Below, one piece after another: positions 18,058 through 28,441 of a stretch of DNA of 64,000 nucleotides. Source of the DNA: Listeria ilorinensis (GTDB lineage: Bacteria; Bacillota; Bacilli; Lactobacillales; Listeriaceae); assembly GCF_913566895.1 (NCBI RefSeq), contig NZ_CAJYCN010000006.1:1-64000 (forward strand), written 5' to 3'. Every line of letters begins with the position of its first letter. Within the stretch, counting starts at the first letter, position 1. Under the pieces are notes generated by a model. It was given only the letters and a program-made list of their open reading frames with translations. It had not been told where the DNA came from and ran no database searches. The position numbers were made by a program, and so were the translations under genes.

Positions 18058-19243
18058 TCAGATTCACCTCATTTCCAGAAAGTGCCGCCAGAACGGAGCC
18101 GCGAATAATGATACCGAGCAGTTTTCCATTCTCCGTCACGGCCATCGGAATGGTCGTTGTTGACATCTGATCCATAATCTCAGTCAACGGCGTATCCAGT
18201 TCTGTCGTCGGCACATTCGTATCAATAATTGATTCAAGCGATGTGACCTGTTCTTTGATCAGACGGGAGACATCGGTCGCATGAATAATGCCCATCAGTT
18301 CCCGACCTTTTTTCACCACAAAAATACTACTTGTTCCAGCCTCGCGCATTCGCTGTAAGGCCACGCGCGGACCATCTTTTTCGAAATGCACAATTTCTGG
18401 ACGAATCATGACATTGCTGGCTGTATAGACTTTTGATCGGTCTACATCTTCAATGAACTTTTCGACATAGTGATTGGCTGGATGGGCTAGAATTTCCTCT
18501 GGCGTACCAATTTGAACGACGGAACCATCACGCATGATCATAATATGATCACCGATTCGAAGTGCTTCATCCAAATCATGGGTAATAAAAATAATGGTTT
18601 TCCGCATTTTATCCTGCAAATCGATCAGCTGATCCTGCATATCTTTACGGTTAAGTGGATCAAGTGCTGAAAATGCCTCATCCATCAGAAGAATGTCGGG
18701 ATTGTTAGCGAGTGCACGAGCTAAACCGACTCGTTGCTGCATACCACCGGAAAGCTGTGAAGGATACTGTTCACCATAACCGGCAAGACCTACTAGTTCT
18801 AGGGATTCTGCTGCTTTTTGTTCACGCTCATTTTTCGGAATTTTCTGTACTTCAAGTCCGTATTCAACATTACGCAAAATAGTACGATTCGGGAAAAGAC
18901 CAAAGCTTTGAAACACCATGCTCATACTTTTTCTTCTTACAGTACGTAAGGTTTTTTTATCCATTTTAGAAAGATCTTCTCCGTCCAGCCAGATCTCGCC
19001 ACTGGTTGGCTCAATCAGACGATTCAGCAGACGAACAAGTGTCGATTTCCCGCTACCAGAAAGTCCCATGATAACGAAAATTTCGCCTTCTTCTATTGAA
19101 AATGATGCTTGATTCACACCAATCGTTGCCCCAGTTTCTTTTAAAATAGCAGCTTTTGATTTTCCTTGTGAAAGCAACTGTGAAGCTTTCGAAGTTTTTT
19201 TGCCGAAAATCTTTGTTAAATTTTTAACTTCGACTTTACTCAA
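18050..19243 (-). CDS. gbuA: Glycine betaine ABC transporter ATPase GbuA
   Basis: A 397-residue ATPase of the OpuAA/ProV family. An ABC domain (about 30-275) carries Walker A GLSGSGKSTL, signature LSGGMQQR and Walker B ILLMDEAFSALDP. Two C-terminal CBS domains (about 285-395) are characteristic of osmoprotectant ATPases and sense ionic strength or nucleotides. The start codon is TTG after AAAGGGG. It heads gbuABC. The known Listeria system responds to salt and cold; the 200-bp A+T-rich region upstream should hold the promoter, but I could not assign its boxes with confidence. Confidence 0.94.
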   Translation of the reverse strand: MSKVEVKNLTKIFGKKTSKASQLLSQGKSKAAILKETGATIGVNQASFSIEEGEIFVIMGLSGSGKSTLVRLLNRLIEPTSGEIWLDGEDLSKMDKKTLRTVRRKSMSMVFQSFGLFPNRTILRNVEYGLEVQKIPKNEREQKAAESLELVGLAGYGEQYPSQLSGGMQQRVGLARALANNPDILLMDEAFSALDPLNRKDMQDQLIDLQDKMRKTIIFITHDLDEALRIGDHIMIMRDGSVVQIGTPEEILAHPANHYVEKFIEDVDRSKVYTASNVMIRPEIVHFEKDGPRVALQRMREAGTSSIFVVKKGRELMGIIHATDVSRLIKEQVTSLESIIDTNVPTTELDTPLTEIMDQMSTTTIPMAVTENGKLLGIIIRGSVLAALSGNEVNLND

Positions 19244-19521
19244 AAATGATTCCCCTTTCTCTTTTCCAAAGGTTTTATTTTATACAATAATAAAACCAAC
19301 CATTTATTATTTTACACAAAAAATAAAGGAAAATCACGCGTTCTACTTAATTTTCACAGTCTGATAAGTTTTTATTATCGCTTTAGACCGCATAACGATA
19401 GGCTTTAAGGAGACTTGAAAATTTTTCAAAAAATTTTTTTAGAGAACGTGAAGAAAGGCACTTTTTGAATAATAGTTTGAACTTTAGTAAAATAAAAACA
19501 ATGATGAAAGGGGAGTCAACT

Positions 19522-20964
19522 ATGCGAAAAAAAGCGAAATGGGGACTGTTTGTCGCTTTACTCCTAGTGATTTTGACACAAGCTGTTTCGGAAGTGTATG
19601 CAGCCAGCTATGATGTGATCAGCGGCCAAAAGCCCATTCATGCAAGTGGCAAAGTGGAACAACAGACACGAAACGACGGAATTTGGAATGAGATCTATGC
19701 CACATCAGCTAATGCTCGCTATCAGGGCAGCATGAAAAACTATCAAGGTAAGACACTGCAATTGATAAAAGAGGCCACTACGGTGAAGGCAAAATGGTAT
19801 TATGTGAAAGACGGCAATAAATCGCTGGGGTGGGTGGATGCCCGCGCTTTTACCAATGTTCTTTTTTATGATGCGATCACGGGTGAAAAAAATGTGGCAC
19901 TAAAAGGGATCGTTGAACAACAGAGTCGAAATGATGGGATATGGAATGAAATTTACATGACATCCTTAACCGCTCGCTATCAGGGCAGTATGAAGAATTA
20001 TCAGGGACAGACGTTGAGCATTGTCCGTGAAGCTAAAACCATACGTGCGACGTGGTACTATGTGAAAAAAGGCAGTACGACAATCGGTTGGGTGGATGCC
20101 CGGGCTTTTAAAAATGTCCAGCAGAGTTATGATCAGATTGTCAATCAGCACTTGATCTATAAGCAAGGCGTTGTGAATCAAACAAGCCGAAATGACGGAA
20201 TTTGGAATGAAATCTACATGACAACCGCCAAATCTGTTTATCAAGGTAGTATGAAAACCTATCAGGGCAAAACACTGCGGCTTGTTCAGGAAGCCAAAAC
20301 TGCTCGGGCAACGTGGTATTATGTGAAGCAGGGAGACCGGGATATTGGCTGGGTGGACGCCCGGGCATTTACAAGTGTGATCGATGATTATGTCTCCCAT
20401 ATGCCACTTGCAAAGAAAACGACTCAAATTGTCACCACTGTCGCAAATGGCAGTAAAGCAACCATTGCTTATTGGCAAAAATCGGGTGATACCTGGTACC
20501 GAAAGTTTAGCACCTCGGGCTTTGTCGGCAGTGAAGGCGTTGGGGCAGCGGACGAATACCACTCTAGGACGCCTCGAGGAGCTTACACGTTAGGTTTCGC
20601 TTTTGGTACAAGCAATCCAGGAACAAAAGTAAGTTACCGGCAGATTACAAGCCGGAGCTATTGGATCAGCAATACGAGTGATAGCCAGTATAATACGTGG
20701 CAGGAACGAAATGCTTCTAGCAGTAAAGACGAACACTTAATCGACTATCCGACGCAATATAAATATGCGATGGTCATCAATTACAATACAGCCGAACGGG
20801 TACCAGGAAAAGGTTCCGGTTTCTTCCTGCATTGTTCAAACGGCCAACCAACAGCCGGCTGCGTCTCTATTCCAGAAGCACAAATGAAACAATTGATGCA
20901 GCAGCTATCGAACGGTGCCTACATTGTAAATACCACCAACAGTGCCGAACTGCTCAAATATTGA
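19522..20964 (+). CDS. Secreted protein with three GW modules and an L,D-transpeptidase (YkuD) domain
   Basis: 480 residues from the ATG at 19522, chosen because AAAGGGGAG precedes it and a signal peptide follows (an in-frame ATG at 19465 does not give one directly). Three GW modules of 86-87 residues follow, each with RNDGIWNEIY and a closing GWVDARAF. The C-terminal 175 residues resemble the YkuD family: a GVGAADEYHSRTPRGAYTLG segment and FFLHCS ... PTAGCVSIPE, with the catalytic Cys in GC. GW modules bind lipoteichoic acid, so the enzyme is probably held at the wall and cross-links or modifies peptidoglycan. A strong terminator follows. Confidence 0.87.
   Translation: MRKKAKWGLFVALLLVILTQAVSEVYAASYDVISGQKPIHASGKVEQQTRNDGIWNEIYATSANARYQGSMKNYQGKTLQLIKEATTVKAKWYYVKDGNKSLGWVDARAFTNVLFYDAITGEKNVALKGIVEQQSRNDGIWNEIYMTSLTARYQGSMKNYQGQTLSIVREAKTIRATWYYVKKGSTTIGWVDARAFKNVQQSYDQIVNQHLIYKQGVVNQTSRNDGIWNEIYMTTAKSVYQGSMKTYQGKTLRLVQEAKTARATWYYVKQGDRDIGWVDARAFTSVIDDYVSHMPLAKKTTQIVTTVANGSKATIAYWQKSGDTWYRKFSTSGFVGSEGVGAADEYHSRTPRGAYTLGFAFGTSNPGTKVSYRQITSRSYWISNTSDSQYNTWQERNASSSKDEHLIDYPTQYKYAMVINYNTAERVPGKGSGFFLHCSNGQPTAGCVSIPEAQMKQLMQQLSNGAYIVNTTNSAELLKY
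19609..20388 (+). repeat. Three tandem GW-module repeats
   Basis: Repeat units begin at 19609, 19867 and 20128 and are 258-261 bp long. They encode three GW modules sharing the core SRNDGIWNEIY or TRNDGIWNEIY, then YQGSMK.YQG and WYYVK, and ending in GWVDARAF. The high identity suggests recent duplication or recombination. Confidence 0.85.
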
Positions 20965-21009
20965 TAGTGAAAGAAGCACTTGTCCTGCTCCTCAGAGATG
21001 TCACGTGTG

Positions 21010-21046
21010 CCGTCCTTTCCCAGCTTTTGGAAAGGGCGGTTTTTTC
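21010..21046 (+). terminator. Intrinsic terminator
   Basis: CCGTCCTTTCC (21010-21020) pairs with GGAAAGGGCGG (21029-21039, one G-T pair), followed by TTTTTT. Confidence 0.85.
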
Positions 21047-21058
21047 CTGCGCTAAGAG

Positions 21059-21118
21059 TTGTTATTTTAAAGTGGAAGCGTTATAATAAACTTGTGTTTG
21101 AAAAATAAACAAAAGTTT
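21059..21118 (+). promoter_or_regulatory. psuK promoter with an inverted repeat at the transcription start
   Basis: TTGTTA (21059-21064) and TATAAT (21082-21087) are separated by 17 bp. Just downstream, AAACTTGTGTTT (21088-21099) and AAACAAAAGTTT (21107-21118) form a 12-bp inverted repeat with one mismatch, well placed as an operator. Confidence 0.65.
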
Positions 21119-21136
21119 GACAGGAGGTGCAGCTTG

Positions 21137-22258
21137 ATGGAAACTGAGCAGAACCGAATGAACGAGAAAGAAGAGATCATTTACAATTCGATCCGCAAAA
21201 ATCCATACATTTCCCAGCAAGAATTAGCGGACATTTTGGACCTTTCTCGTCCGACCGTGGCCAATCTGATTTCCGGTCTAATCAAAAAGGGCAGGATTCT
21301 TGGCAAGGCCTACATCCTAAATGAAGCGAGGCAGATCATCTGTATTGGCGGAGCGAATGTCGACCGGAAGTTTTATATGAAGGAAGAGGCTCAGCTTGGG
21401 ACGAGTAATCCCGTTAGATCTACCCAAAGCGCTGGTGGTGTAGCGCGGAATGTTGCTGAAAATCTTGGGCGGCTCGGCAAGGAAGTGATTTTACTGACAG
21501 CTTGTGGGACAGATGCTGATTGGGATGCAATCGAAAAAGCTAGCAATACGTATATGAATCTCGACTATGTGACGGCGTTTCCGAGCATTTCGACTGGTAG
21601 CTATACAGCAGTGTTGGAACAGGATGGGAATTTGCTGGTGGCGCTTGCTGATATGGAAGCATATGAACATTTGACACCGGACGTTCTTTCTAAGCAGGAA
21701 GCACTGCTCAGTCGCTCCAGTGCGATTGTGGCGGACTTGAACTGCCCGAAAGAAACACTTGAATATCTGACGCATTTTGCTGAAGTTAGCCAGATACCAC
21801 TTGTTCTTGTACCAGTTTCTTCACCTAAGATGGTGCGGCTTCCAGAAGCACTGGAGAAAGTCAGCTGGATTATCTGCAATCGCGATGAATCCGAAACTAA
21901 ATTCGGGATGAGGATCGAGACGGAAGCAGATTGGCACCAAGCCGTACAGAATTGGCTAGATGCTGGTGTTCAAAATGTCATTGTCACAAATGGTAAACTT
22001 GGTGCTATGGCAGGCAGTGCGACAGAAGGAATTATTCATGAACCCGCAATCGTTGTAGAAAACATTCAGGATGTGACTGGAGCTGGTGATGCCTTCTGTT
22101 CAGCTGTTATCTACGCATGGCTGGAAGGCCGGAGCCTACATGAGATTCTGCAAGCAGGTAGCGTCAATGCCGCACGAACTCTGGAATCTGAATATACCGT
22201 TCGGCAAAATTTATCAACATCTCAATTACAAAAAGATTTGGAGGAATTAATCAAATGA
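21137..22258 (+). CDS. psuK: Pseudouridine kinase with N-terminal winged helix
   Basis: A 373-residue PfkB-family kinase fused to a DNA-binding domain. Residues about 10-60 form a winged helix ([20 protein letters not shown]). The kinase has [18 protein letters not shown] near the N-terminus and the PfkB signature DVTGAGDAF with the catalytic Asp near residue 315. It should phosphorylate pseudouridine to pseudouridine 5'-phosphate, the substrate of PsuG encoded next. The ATG at 21137 follows AGGAGG. The start of psuG overlaps its stop by four bases. The winged helix may let it regulate its own operon. Confidence 0.88.
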   Translation: METEQNRMNEKEEIIYNSIRKNPYISQQELADILDLSRPTVANLISGLIKKGRILGKAYILNEARQIICIGGANVDRKFYMKEEAQLGTSNPVRSTQSAGGVARNVAENLGRLGKEVILLTACGTDADWDAIEKASNTYMNLDYVTAFPSISTGSYTAVLEQDGNLLVALADMEAYEHLTPDVLSKQEALLSRSSAIVADLNCPKETLEYLTHFAEVSQIPLVLVPVSSPKMVRLPEALEKVSWIICNRDESETKFGMRIETEADWHQAVQNWLDAGVQNVIVTNGKLGAMAGSATEGIIHEPAIVVENIQDVTGAGDAFCSAVIYAWLEGRSLHEILQAGSVNAARTLESEYTVRQNLSTSQLQKDLEELIK

Positions 22259-23166
22259 AACAATATCTCTCATTTTCAGAAGAAGTAAAAGCAGCAAAAT
22301 TGGCAGGAAAACCAGTAGTAGCACTCGAATCTACCATTATCTCTCATGGTATGCCTTATCCGCAAAATGTCCAAACAGCGCGTGAGGTGGAAGAAATCAT
22401 TCGTGAAAACGGAGCTGTGCCAGCAACTATCGCGATCATGGATGGACAAATCAAAATCGGTCTTTCCGATGAAGAATTAGAATTGTTCGGAAAAGCAAGC
22501 GATGTTGCAAAAGTTTCTCGTCGTGACATTGGTTATTTAGTTGCAACGAAAAAACTTGGGGCAACAACAGTTGCAGCTACAATGATCTGTGCAGAACTTG
22601 CCGATATTTCGATTTTTGTGACCGGTGGAATTGGTGGGGTACACCGTGGCGCAGAAACTACGATGGATATTTCAGCTGACTTAGAAGAACTTGCAAAAAC
22701 AAACGTAGCCGTTATTTGTGCAGGTGCTAAATCGATCCTTGATCTTGGTCTGACAATGGAATATCTAGAAACAAAAGGTGTACCTGTAATGGGTTATGCG
22801 ACAGATGTTTTACCAGCCTTCTATACACGAGAAAGTGATTTCGAATTAAGTACACGTGTAGATGATCCGGAAGTTGTCGCAGCCAGTTTGAAAGCAAAAT
22901 GGGATCTGAAAATTGACGGCGGGGCAGTCATTGCTAACCCGATTCCTGAAAGTCATGCTATGCCGGCAGCAGATATCACAGCTGTGATTGAGCAAGCATT
23001 AAAAGAAGCAGAAGAAAATCATATCCAAGGAAAAGACGTGACACCATTCCTGCTTGCTAAAGTAAAAGATCTGACAGAAGGAAAGAGTTTGGAAGCGAAT
23101 ATTGCCCTAGTTAAACACAATGCTTTGATTGGTGCTCAAATCGCAGTGGCCTATAACAAACTTTAA
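22255..23166 (+). CDS. psuG: Pseudouridine-5'-phosphate glycosidase
   Basis: A 303-residue enzyme of the PsuG/IndA family, full length. Conserved stretches include [14 protein letters not shown] at the N-terminus, TTVAATM, the [13 protein letters not shown] loop and the NPIPES segment. It splits pseudouridine 5'-phosphate into uracil and ribose 5-phosphate, completing catabolism begun by the kinase upstream, to which it is translationally coupled (ATGA overlap). Codon use is more like that of highly expressed genes than in its neighbour. A terminator follows. Confidence 0.95.
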   Translation: MKQYLSFSEEVKAAKLAGKPVVALESTIISHGMPYPQNVQTAREVEEIIRENGAVPATIAIMDGQIKIGLSDEELELFGKASDVAKVSRRDIGYLVATKKLGATTVAATMICAELADISIFVTGGIGGVHRGAETTMDISADLEELAKTNVAVICAGAKSILDLGLTMEYLETKGVPVMGYATDVLPAFYTRESDFELSTRVDDPEVVAASLKAKWDLKIDGGAVIANPIPESHAMPAADITAVIEQALKEAEENHIQGKDVTPFLLAKVKDLTEGKSLEANIALVKHNALIGAQIAVAYNKL

Positions 23167-23175
23167 AAGATTTAT

Positions 23176-23216
23176 AAGCTAGCATGCTTCGGATGATGGA
23201 GCATGTTGGCTTTTTT
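23176..23216 (+). terminator. Intrinsic terminator after psuG
   Basis: AAGCTAGCATGCT (23176-23188) pairs imperfectly with AGCATGTTGGCTT (23200-23212), followed by a T run. Confidence 0.75.
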
Positions 23217-23277
23217 AGATTGTTGTCAAGTCTCACTTATTTTGCTAAAGTAAAAATAATGAGATGGAGGAATGCAT

Positions 23278-23721
23278 GTGAAGATGGTCAGTGCCTGTTT
23301 AGCAGGAATCAATTGCCGCTATGACGGTCAAAATAAAGAGAATCAGTCCCTAAGAGATTTAGTGATTCAAGGAAAAGCTATTGCACTTTGCCCAGAGGTG
23401 ATCGGTGGACTTGCAACGCCTCGTTTGCCTGCTGAAATCGTCGGCGGAGATGGAGAAGCCGTGTGGAACGGAACGGCTAAAGTAATCGATCAGGCGGGAA
23501 ACGATGTGACAACAGCCTATCAAGCAGGTGCAGAAAAAGCATTGACTGTGCTGCAGCATCTGAAAATTGATACAGTGATCTTGAAGGAAAAAAGCCCATC
23601 TTGTGGTGTCTGTCGCATTTATGATGGAAGTTTCAGCGGCAAGACAAAAGTGGGAAAAGGAGTAGCAGCTGCTTTATTCATGCGAAATGGCATCCAGGTT
23701 TTATCTGATGAAGAGATTTAG
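23278..23721 (+). CDS. DUF523 family protein
   Basis: A 147-residue member of the DUF523 (YbbK-like) family. The conserved cysteine motifs are visible: SACLAGINCRYDG near the N-terminus, ALCPEVIGGL, and KEKSPSCGVC near the C-terminus; such Cys arrangements could bind metal or an iron-sulfur cluster, which is inference. I favour the GTG at 23278, seven bases after GGAGG, over the ATG at 23272, which is one base from it. It follows psuKG but lies beyond their terminator, with its own ribosome site. Confidence 0.82.
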   Translation: MKMVSACLAGINCRYDGQNKENQSLRDLVIQGKAIALCPEVIGGLATPRLPAEIVGGDGEAVWNGTAKVIDQAGNDVTTAYQAGAEKALTVLQHLKIDTVILKEKSPSCGVCRIYDGSFSGKTKVGKGVAAALFMRNGIQVLSDEEI

Positions 23722-23778
23722 TCGAAGTAGAAGGATAGAAATAAGTTCTGGATGAGCTTGCTTGTCCGCAAAATAAAG

Positions 23779-23825
23779 AAGACCCAGCACTTTAGCCGAC
23801 GCTAGTATGCTTGGGTCTTTTATTT
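23779..23825. terminator. Terminator between convergent DUF523 and DeoR genes
   Basis: AAGACCCA (23779-23786) pairs with TGGGTCTT (23812-23819), with T-rich sequence after it. Confidence 0.6.
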
Positions 23826-23826
23826 T

Positions 23827-24591
23827 TTAAGAGGGAAAGATGACCGTGATTTGTTGCTCTTCTAAAAAGGTCAACCATTCATCGCTTGGTTTTTGATCGG
23901 TAATCAGCACATCGATCGAGTGAAAATCAGTAATTTTTACAAGAGCGACTTCATCAAATTTAGTATGATCGGCTAATAAAATCACTTTATTAGCCTGCTT
24001 CAGCATGATTTTTTTTAAGTCAGCTTCGGGATCATTCGAATCAGTGATGCCTTTTTGGCGGGAAAGGCCTTTACAGCTGAGAATAGCCGTATCAACATGA
24101 TAACGTTTGAGTGCCTCATGTGAAAGTGGACCGACAAGCGAACGCGATTTGGCACGTAATGAGCCGCCTGTCGAAATCAAATGAAAATGATTTTGCGAAA
24201 ATTCCTGTAGAGCAATCACAGAATTCGTGATGACGGTCAAATGATTTTTTTGAACAGCTAATTCGCGCAAAGATTCAAAAGCAGTGGAGCTGGTATCCGC
24301 CATCAGAGTATCGTTGTCGCTGATAAAGGCACTGATTTGCCTCGCGATGCTCTTTTTTTCTTCTATGTTGATTGTTCCACGAGTTTGATAAGGAAGATCT
24401 TCGTTTGTGTGGATATTTAATGTAGCACCGCCGTATGTACGTGTAACAATCCCTTCACGTTCCATCTTCTCCAAATCACGCCGGATCGTCTCCTCCGTGA
24501 CATCAAAACTCTCAGCAAGTGCAGAAACAAAAACTTTTTTTTCTTTATATAAAGTGTTCAGAATTTGTTCACGACGTTCGAATGCGAGCAT
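23827..24591 (-). CDS. DeoR family transcriptional regulator, probable rhamnose repressor
   Basis: A 254-residue DeoR/GlpR-type repressor. The N-terminal helix-turn-helix (about 5-55) includes VTEETIRRDLEKMEREGIV and the RTYGGA hinge; the C-terminal DeoRC sugar-phosphate sensor domain spans about 75-235 (ADTSSTAFES, SCKGLS). It is transcribed divergently from rhaB with a 231-bp gap carrying a repeated 9-mer that could be its operator. A sugar phosphate of the pathway, such as rhamnulose 1-phosphate, is the plausible inducer; this is inferred from context. Confidence 0.88.
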   Translation of the reverse strand: MLAFERREQILNTLYKEKKVFVSALAESFDVTEETIRRDLEKMEREGIVTRTYGGATLNIHTNEDLPYQTRGTINIEEKKSIARQISAFISDNDTLMADTSSTAFESLRELAVQKNHLTVITNSVIALQEFSQNHFHLISTGGSLRAKSRSLVGPLSHEALKRYHVDTAILSCKGLSRQKGITDSNDPEADLKKIMLKQANKVILLADHTKFDEVALVKITDFHSIDVLITDQKPSDEWLTFLEEQQITVIFPS

Positions 24592-24707
24592 TTATGTCTC
24601 ATCCTTTCCATTTTCAGTATATCCATTATAGTATAAAAACAAAGAAAAAACAAAAAGAATAAAGAGTATAAAACCTTCTGTTAAGGAATATTCACTCATT
24701 CATCTGT

Positions 24708-24786
24708 ATAAAACAAAATAAACAAAAATAAAACAACATAAATTAAGTATAAACATGTTGACTTAATAAAGGTTTTGTTTTATTAT
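24708..24786 (+). promoter_or_regulatory. Promoter of the rhamnose operon with repeated 9-mer
   Basis: TTGACT (24758-24763) and TATTAT (24781-24786) are 17 bp apart, a strong SigA promoter. The 9-mer ATAAAACAA occurs at 24708-24716 and 24728-24736, and inverted at 24775-24783 overlapping the -10. DeoR-type repressors bind repeats of this sort, so these are candidate operator half-sites. Confidence 0.7.
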
Positions 24787-24822
24787 GAACATGTAGAAAG
24801 TTAGGAAAAGGAGAGGACCTCT

Positions 24823-26295
24823 ATGAAGATGCATGTGGCAGTGGATATCGGAGCATCGAGTGGCCGTCTGGTTCTAGGTGAAATCAAGAACAACAGACTG
24901 GAACTCACAGAAATCCACCGCTTTAAAAATGGATTTATAGAAAAACAAGGTCAATGTCTTTGGAATATTGATCAATTGTTCACAGAGATCCTCACAGGTC
25001 TTGCCAAAGTACGACAAATAGGCGTGAGGGAGTGTACGCTTTCTATAGACACTTGGGCAGTGGATTATGCGCTTGTGGATGTGGATGGTAACCGGATCGG
25101 TGAAGTGGTCAGCTACCGGGATCATCGGACTGCACAGACTATAAACAAAGTAACTGCCACGCTTTCGGCAGAGGAGATTTACCAAAAAACGGGGATTCAA
25201 TTTCTAGCGTTCAATACGCTTTATCAGCTCTATGAAGAAGACGATAAACGGTTGGCTAAAGCGGATAAAATCTTATTTGTCCCGGATTATCTTGGCTTTT
25301 TGCTGACAGGAGAAATGCGGACGGAAGTGACAAACGCTTCCACATCGCAAATGCTGAATTTGAAAACGCGTACTTTTGATGAAGAATTGCTTGCGCTGGC
25401 AGGCGTAAAGAAAGAGCAATTCGCGTCATTTGCAGAACCAGGCGATTTTTTAGGAAAAGTGAAACCTTCACTCATAGCGGAATATGATTTACCAGAGACG
25501 GATGTCATTGTGGCACCTACACATGATACGGCGGCGGCGGTAGCAGGTACACCGGGCGAAGGCACAGACTGGGCATACCTCAGCAGTGGTACATGGTCGC
25601 TGCTCGGGATCGAAAGCTATGAACCGATTTCTGATCAGCCGGCTTTTGAAGCGAATTATACCAATGAATGGGGCGTTTATGGCAGCTATCGCTTCCTGAA
25701 AAATATCATGGGCATGTGGTTGGTGCAAGAAGTCGCACGTCTTTTGGATGGAGTATACAGTTTCCCTGAACTGGCGGAACTTGCTGAAAAAGAACCTGCT
25801 TTTCAATTTTTCTTTCCGCCGCTGGATGAACGTTTCTTGAATCCGGACAACATGATCACAGAGATTCAAGCCTATTGTCTGGAAACCGGACAAGCTGTTC
25901 CCGAAACGCCAGGCCAAGTTATACGAGCGATTTACGATAATTTAGCGATTTGTTATACATTGCAACTAAGAGAATTGATGCAGCTGACAGGTAAAAAACT
26001 TTCGGCACTCTACATTGTTGGCGGTGGTGCTAATGTGGCACTACTCAATCAATTGACTGCTAGTCTTTCGGGGCTCCGTGTTTTTGCAGGGCCCACGGAG
26101 GCTACAGCAATCGGCAACTTGGTCGTGCAGCTGATCTCATCTGGAGAACTGAACGATCTCAGTGAAGCCAGACAGCTCATCAGAGAATCTTTCCCAATTG
26201 CAACCTATCAACCAAGTGGTGAAAATTTTGCCGAAATTCTAGCGAAGTACCAAACGATTTGTGAGGAAAATGGAGGTTTCAAGCATGTTAACTGA
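24823..26295 (+). CDS. rhaB: Rhamnulokinase
   Basis: A 490-residue FGGY-family kinase, full length. The N-terminal ATP/sugar domain opens [16 protein letters not shown], and [13 protein letters not shown] and the [15 protein letters not shown] loop are characteristic of rhamnulokinases; the C-terminal ADP-binding segment [14 protein letters not shown] is present. It phosphorylates L-rhamnulose to rhamnulose 1-phosphate. It is the first gene of the operon, about 30 bp downstream of the predicted transcription start. Its 3' end overlaps rhaA by 11 bases. Confidence 0.95.
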   Translation: MKMHVAVDIGASSGRLVLGEIKNNRLELTEIHRFKNGFIEKQGQCLWNIDQLFTEILTGLAKVRQIGVRECTLSIDTWAVDYALVDVDGNRIGEVVSYRDHRTAQTINKVTATLSAEEIYQKTGIQFLAFNTLYQLYEEDDKRLAKADKILFVPDYLGFLLTGEMRTEVTNASTSQMLNLKTRTFDEELLALAGVKKEQFASFAEPGDFLGKVKPSLIAEYDLPETDVIVAPTHDTAAAVAGTPGEGTDWAYLSSGTWSLLGIESYEPISDQPAFEANYTNEWGVYGSYRFLKNIMGMWLVQEVARLLDGVYSFPELAELAEKEPAFQFFFPPLDERFLNPDNMITEIQAYCLETGQAVPETPGQVIRAIYDNLAICYTLQLRELMQLTGKKLSALYIVGGGANVALLNQLTASLSGLRVFAGPTEATAIGNLVVQLISSGELNDLSEARQLIRESFPIATYQPSGENFAEILAKYQTICEENGGFKHVN

Positions 26296-27547
26296 AACGA
26301 TTGAAAAAAAATATCTGGCAGCCAAAGAGGAATATGCGGCACTGGGTGTTGATACAGATGAAGTATTGAAGAAACTAGCAGATGTCAAAATTTCAATGCA
26401 CTGTTGGCAGGGCGATGATGTCCGTGGTTTTATGGCACCTGATCAAGAACTGACTGGTGGGATTTCTGTAACAGGTGATTATCCGGGCCGTGCACGTACA
26501 CCAGATGAATTACGACAGGATCTGGAAAAAGCCTATTCGCTGATTCCGGGTAAGCACAAACTCAACCTGCATGCCATTTATGTGGATACAGATGAAAAAA
26601 TCGACTTAGATGAGATCGAACCGAAGCATTATGAAAAATGGGTCGCATGGGCGAAAGAAAACGGACTTGGTCTGGACTTTAACCCAACCTGCTTCTCTCA
26701 TCCTAATTCGGCAGATGGCTTTACGCTCAGCAGCGCGGATAAAAAGATTCGTGAATTTTGGATCGAACATGGGAAGCGTAGCCGCAAAGTAGCTGAGTAT
26801 TTTGGCCGTGAATTAGGCGAACCCTGCGTTAATAATTTTTGGATCCCAGATGGCTATAAGGACAATCCAATCGATCGTTTGGCACCTCGCCGCCGGTTGA
26901 TGGAAGCTCTTGATGAAGTCTTTGCTGAAGAAATGGATCCACGATATACGCTGGATGCAGTTGAAAGCAAGTTGTTTGGTTTGGGCGCTGAAGCTTATAC
27001 AGTCGGCTCACATGAATTTTATATGGGTTACGGCTTGACGCGCAATAAGTTGGTCACTTTGGATGCAGGACATTTTCATCCGACTGAAGTGATTTCTAAT
27101 AAGCTTTCCTCGTTGGCGCTTTTCAGCGAAGGGATTCTACTACATGTTAGCCGTCCGGTCCGCTGGGATAGCGACCATGTTGTGATTATGGATGACGAAT
27201 TGCAGGAAATCGGTCGGGAACTTGTCCGAAATGATCTTCTGGGTAAAACCTATATTGGCCTGGATTTCTTTGACGCGACGATCAACCGTGTTGCTGCTTG
27301 GGTGATTGGAACGCGCAATACGATCAAGGCGCTGCTTAAAGCCATGCTTGAACCAACCGAATATCTGAAAAAAGTAGAGCTAGATGGCGATTTTACTAAA
27401 CGTTTGGCATTGACAGAAGAATTGAAAGATTTTCCATTTGGCGCTATTTGGGACTATTACTGTGCGAAAAGTGGAGTGCCAGTACGTGCAGAATGGTTAA
27501 AAGAAGTGGAGCAATACGAAAAAGAAGTTCTCACTAAACGCAACTAA
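26285..27547 (+). CDS. rhaA: L-rhamnose isomerase
   Basis: A 420-residue RhaA with the expected motifs: [14 protein letters not shown] near the N-terminus, the metal-binding segments [22 protein letters not shown] and RWDSDHVV, and a C-terminal [10 protein letters not shown]. It interconverts L-rhamnose and L-rhamnulose using a divalent metal. The ATG at 26285, after GGAGG, lies inside the end of rhaB; an upstream in-frame ATG at 26261 adds only eight residues unlike the family. Confidence 0.95.
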   Translation: MLTETIEKKYLAAKEEYAALGVDTDEVLKKLADVKISMHCWQGDDVRGFMAPDQELTGGISVTGDYPGRARTPDELRQDLEKAYSLIPGKHKLNLHAIYVDTDEKIDLDEIEPKHYEKWVAWAKENGLGLDFNPTCFSHPNSADGFTLSSADKKIREFWIEHGKRSRKVAEYFGRELGEPCVNNFWIPDGYKDNPIDRLAPRRRLMEALDEVFAEEMDPRYTLDAVESKLFGLGAEAYTVGSHEFYMGYGLTRNKLVTLDAGHFHPTEVISNKLSSLALFSEGILLHVSRPVRWDSDHVVIMDDELQEIGRELVRNDLLGKTYIGLDFFDATINRVAAWVIGTRNTIKALLKAMLEPTEYLKKVELDGDFTKRLALTEELKDFPFGAIWDYYCAKSGVPVRAEWLKEVEQYEKEVLTKRN

Positions 27548-27564
27548 TCAGAGGAGGAGAAAGT

Positions 27565-28383
27565 ATGAGTAAAAATATCATTGAAGCACCATTCACGCAG
27601 GAAATGATGAAAACAACAGCCAATTTGTACCGACTCGGCTGGGATGAACGCAACGGCGGCAACATCAGCTATTTGTTGACTGAAGAAGAAGTGAGCGAAT
27701 ATCTAGATACATCGAAAGTGATCCGTGAGATTCCGATGATCTTTGATGCCAGCGAACTAAAAGGTCGCTATTTTATCGTAACAGGTTCCGGCAAGTATTT
27801 TAAAAATGTGATGGATGAACCAGAAGTGAATCTGGGTGTGATCCGTGTTGCAGAAGACGGTCGTCATGTCGAACTGCTTTGGGGTCTTGAGGACGGCGGA
27901 CGTCCAACGAGCGAACTGCCCGCCCACTTCATGAGTCACATTGAACGCTTGAAAATAGATCCAGAACACCGCATCATCATGCACAATCATGCGACGAATA
28001 TCATCGCGATGACGTTTACACATGACTTGTCTGAAAAAGCCTTTACACGTACGCTTTGGCAAATGTGCACGGAATGTATCGTGGTCTTTCCAGAAGGTGT
28101 CGGCATGTTGCCATGGATGGTACCAGGAACAGATGAAATCGGTACTGCTACAGCCGCAAAGATGAAAGAGTATCGTCTGGTCATTTGGCCGCATCATGGT
28201 ATTTTTGGCGCTGGGAAAGACATGGATGAAGTTTTCGGCTTGATTGAAACGGCTGAGAAAGCTGCAGAAGTCTATACGCTTGTTCAAGCACAGGGCGGCA
28301 TCAAACAAACTATTACGGATCAGGAATTACGCGACTTGGCAGCTGCATTTGGCGTAACGCCCCACGAAGGTTTTTTAGCTTAG
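27565..28383 (+). CDS. rhaD: Rhamnulose-1-phosphate aldolase
   Basis: A 272-residue class II aldolase of the RhaD/FucA/AraD superfamily. [11 protein letters not shown] near the N-terminus, the zinc-binding IMHNHATN (His-x-His), and the [10 protein letters not shown] segment with the third zinc His are all present. It splits rhamnulose 1-phosphate into dihydroxyacetone phosphate and L-lactaldehyde. GAGGAGG precedes the ATG. It is 17 bp after rhaA and is followed by a 105-bp gap with a hairpin before the lactaldehyde reductase gene. Confidence 0.95.
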   Translation: MSKNIIEAPFTQEMMKTTANLYRLGWDERNGGNISYLLTEEEVSEYLDTSKVIREIPMIFDASELKGRYFIVTGSGKYFKNVMDEPEVNLGVIRVAEDGRHVELLWGLEDGGRPTSELPAHFMSHIERLKIDPEHRIIMHNHATNIIAMTFTHDLSEKAFTRTLWQMCTECIVVFPEGVGMLPWMVPGTDEIGTATAAKMKEYRLVIWPHHGIFGAGKDMDEVFGLIETAEKAAEVYTLVQAQGGIKQTITDQELRDLAAAFGVTPHEGFLA

Positions 28384-28408
28384 AAAAATAGCAGTCTACT
28401 TTTGGATG

Positions 28409-28441
28409 AATGCTCTGTCTCTTTCAAAGAGGCAGGGCTTA
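28409..28441 (+). other. Hairpin between rhaD and fucO
   Basis: GCTCTG and CTCTTT pair with AGAG and CAGGGC across a short loop (about 28411-28439). There is no T run, so this looks like an mRNA stability or processing hairpin in the rha operon rather than a terminator. Confidence 0.4.

Noticed and set aside
17336..18163. A 275-codon open frame antisense to gbuB and the end of gbuA
   Set aside because: It mirrors the codon structure of well-identified transporter genes on the other strand, has no family features and no ribosome site of its own.
21073..21086. Catabolite-response-like TGGAAGCGTTATAA in the psuK promoter
   Set aside because: It mismatches the cre consensus at key positions, and its right half is simply the -10 element.
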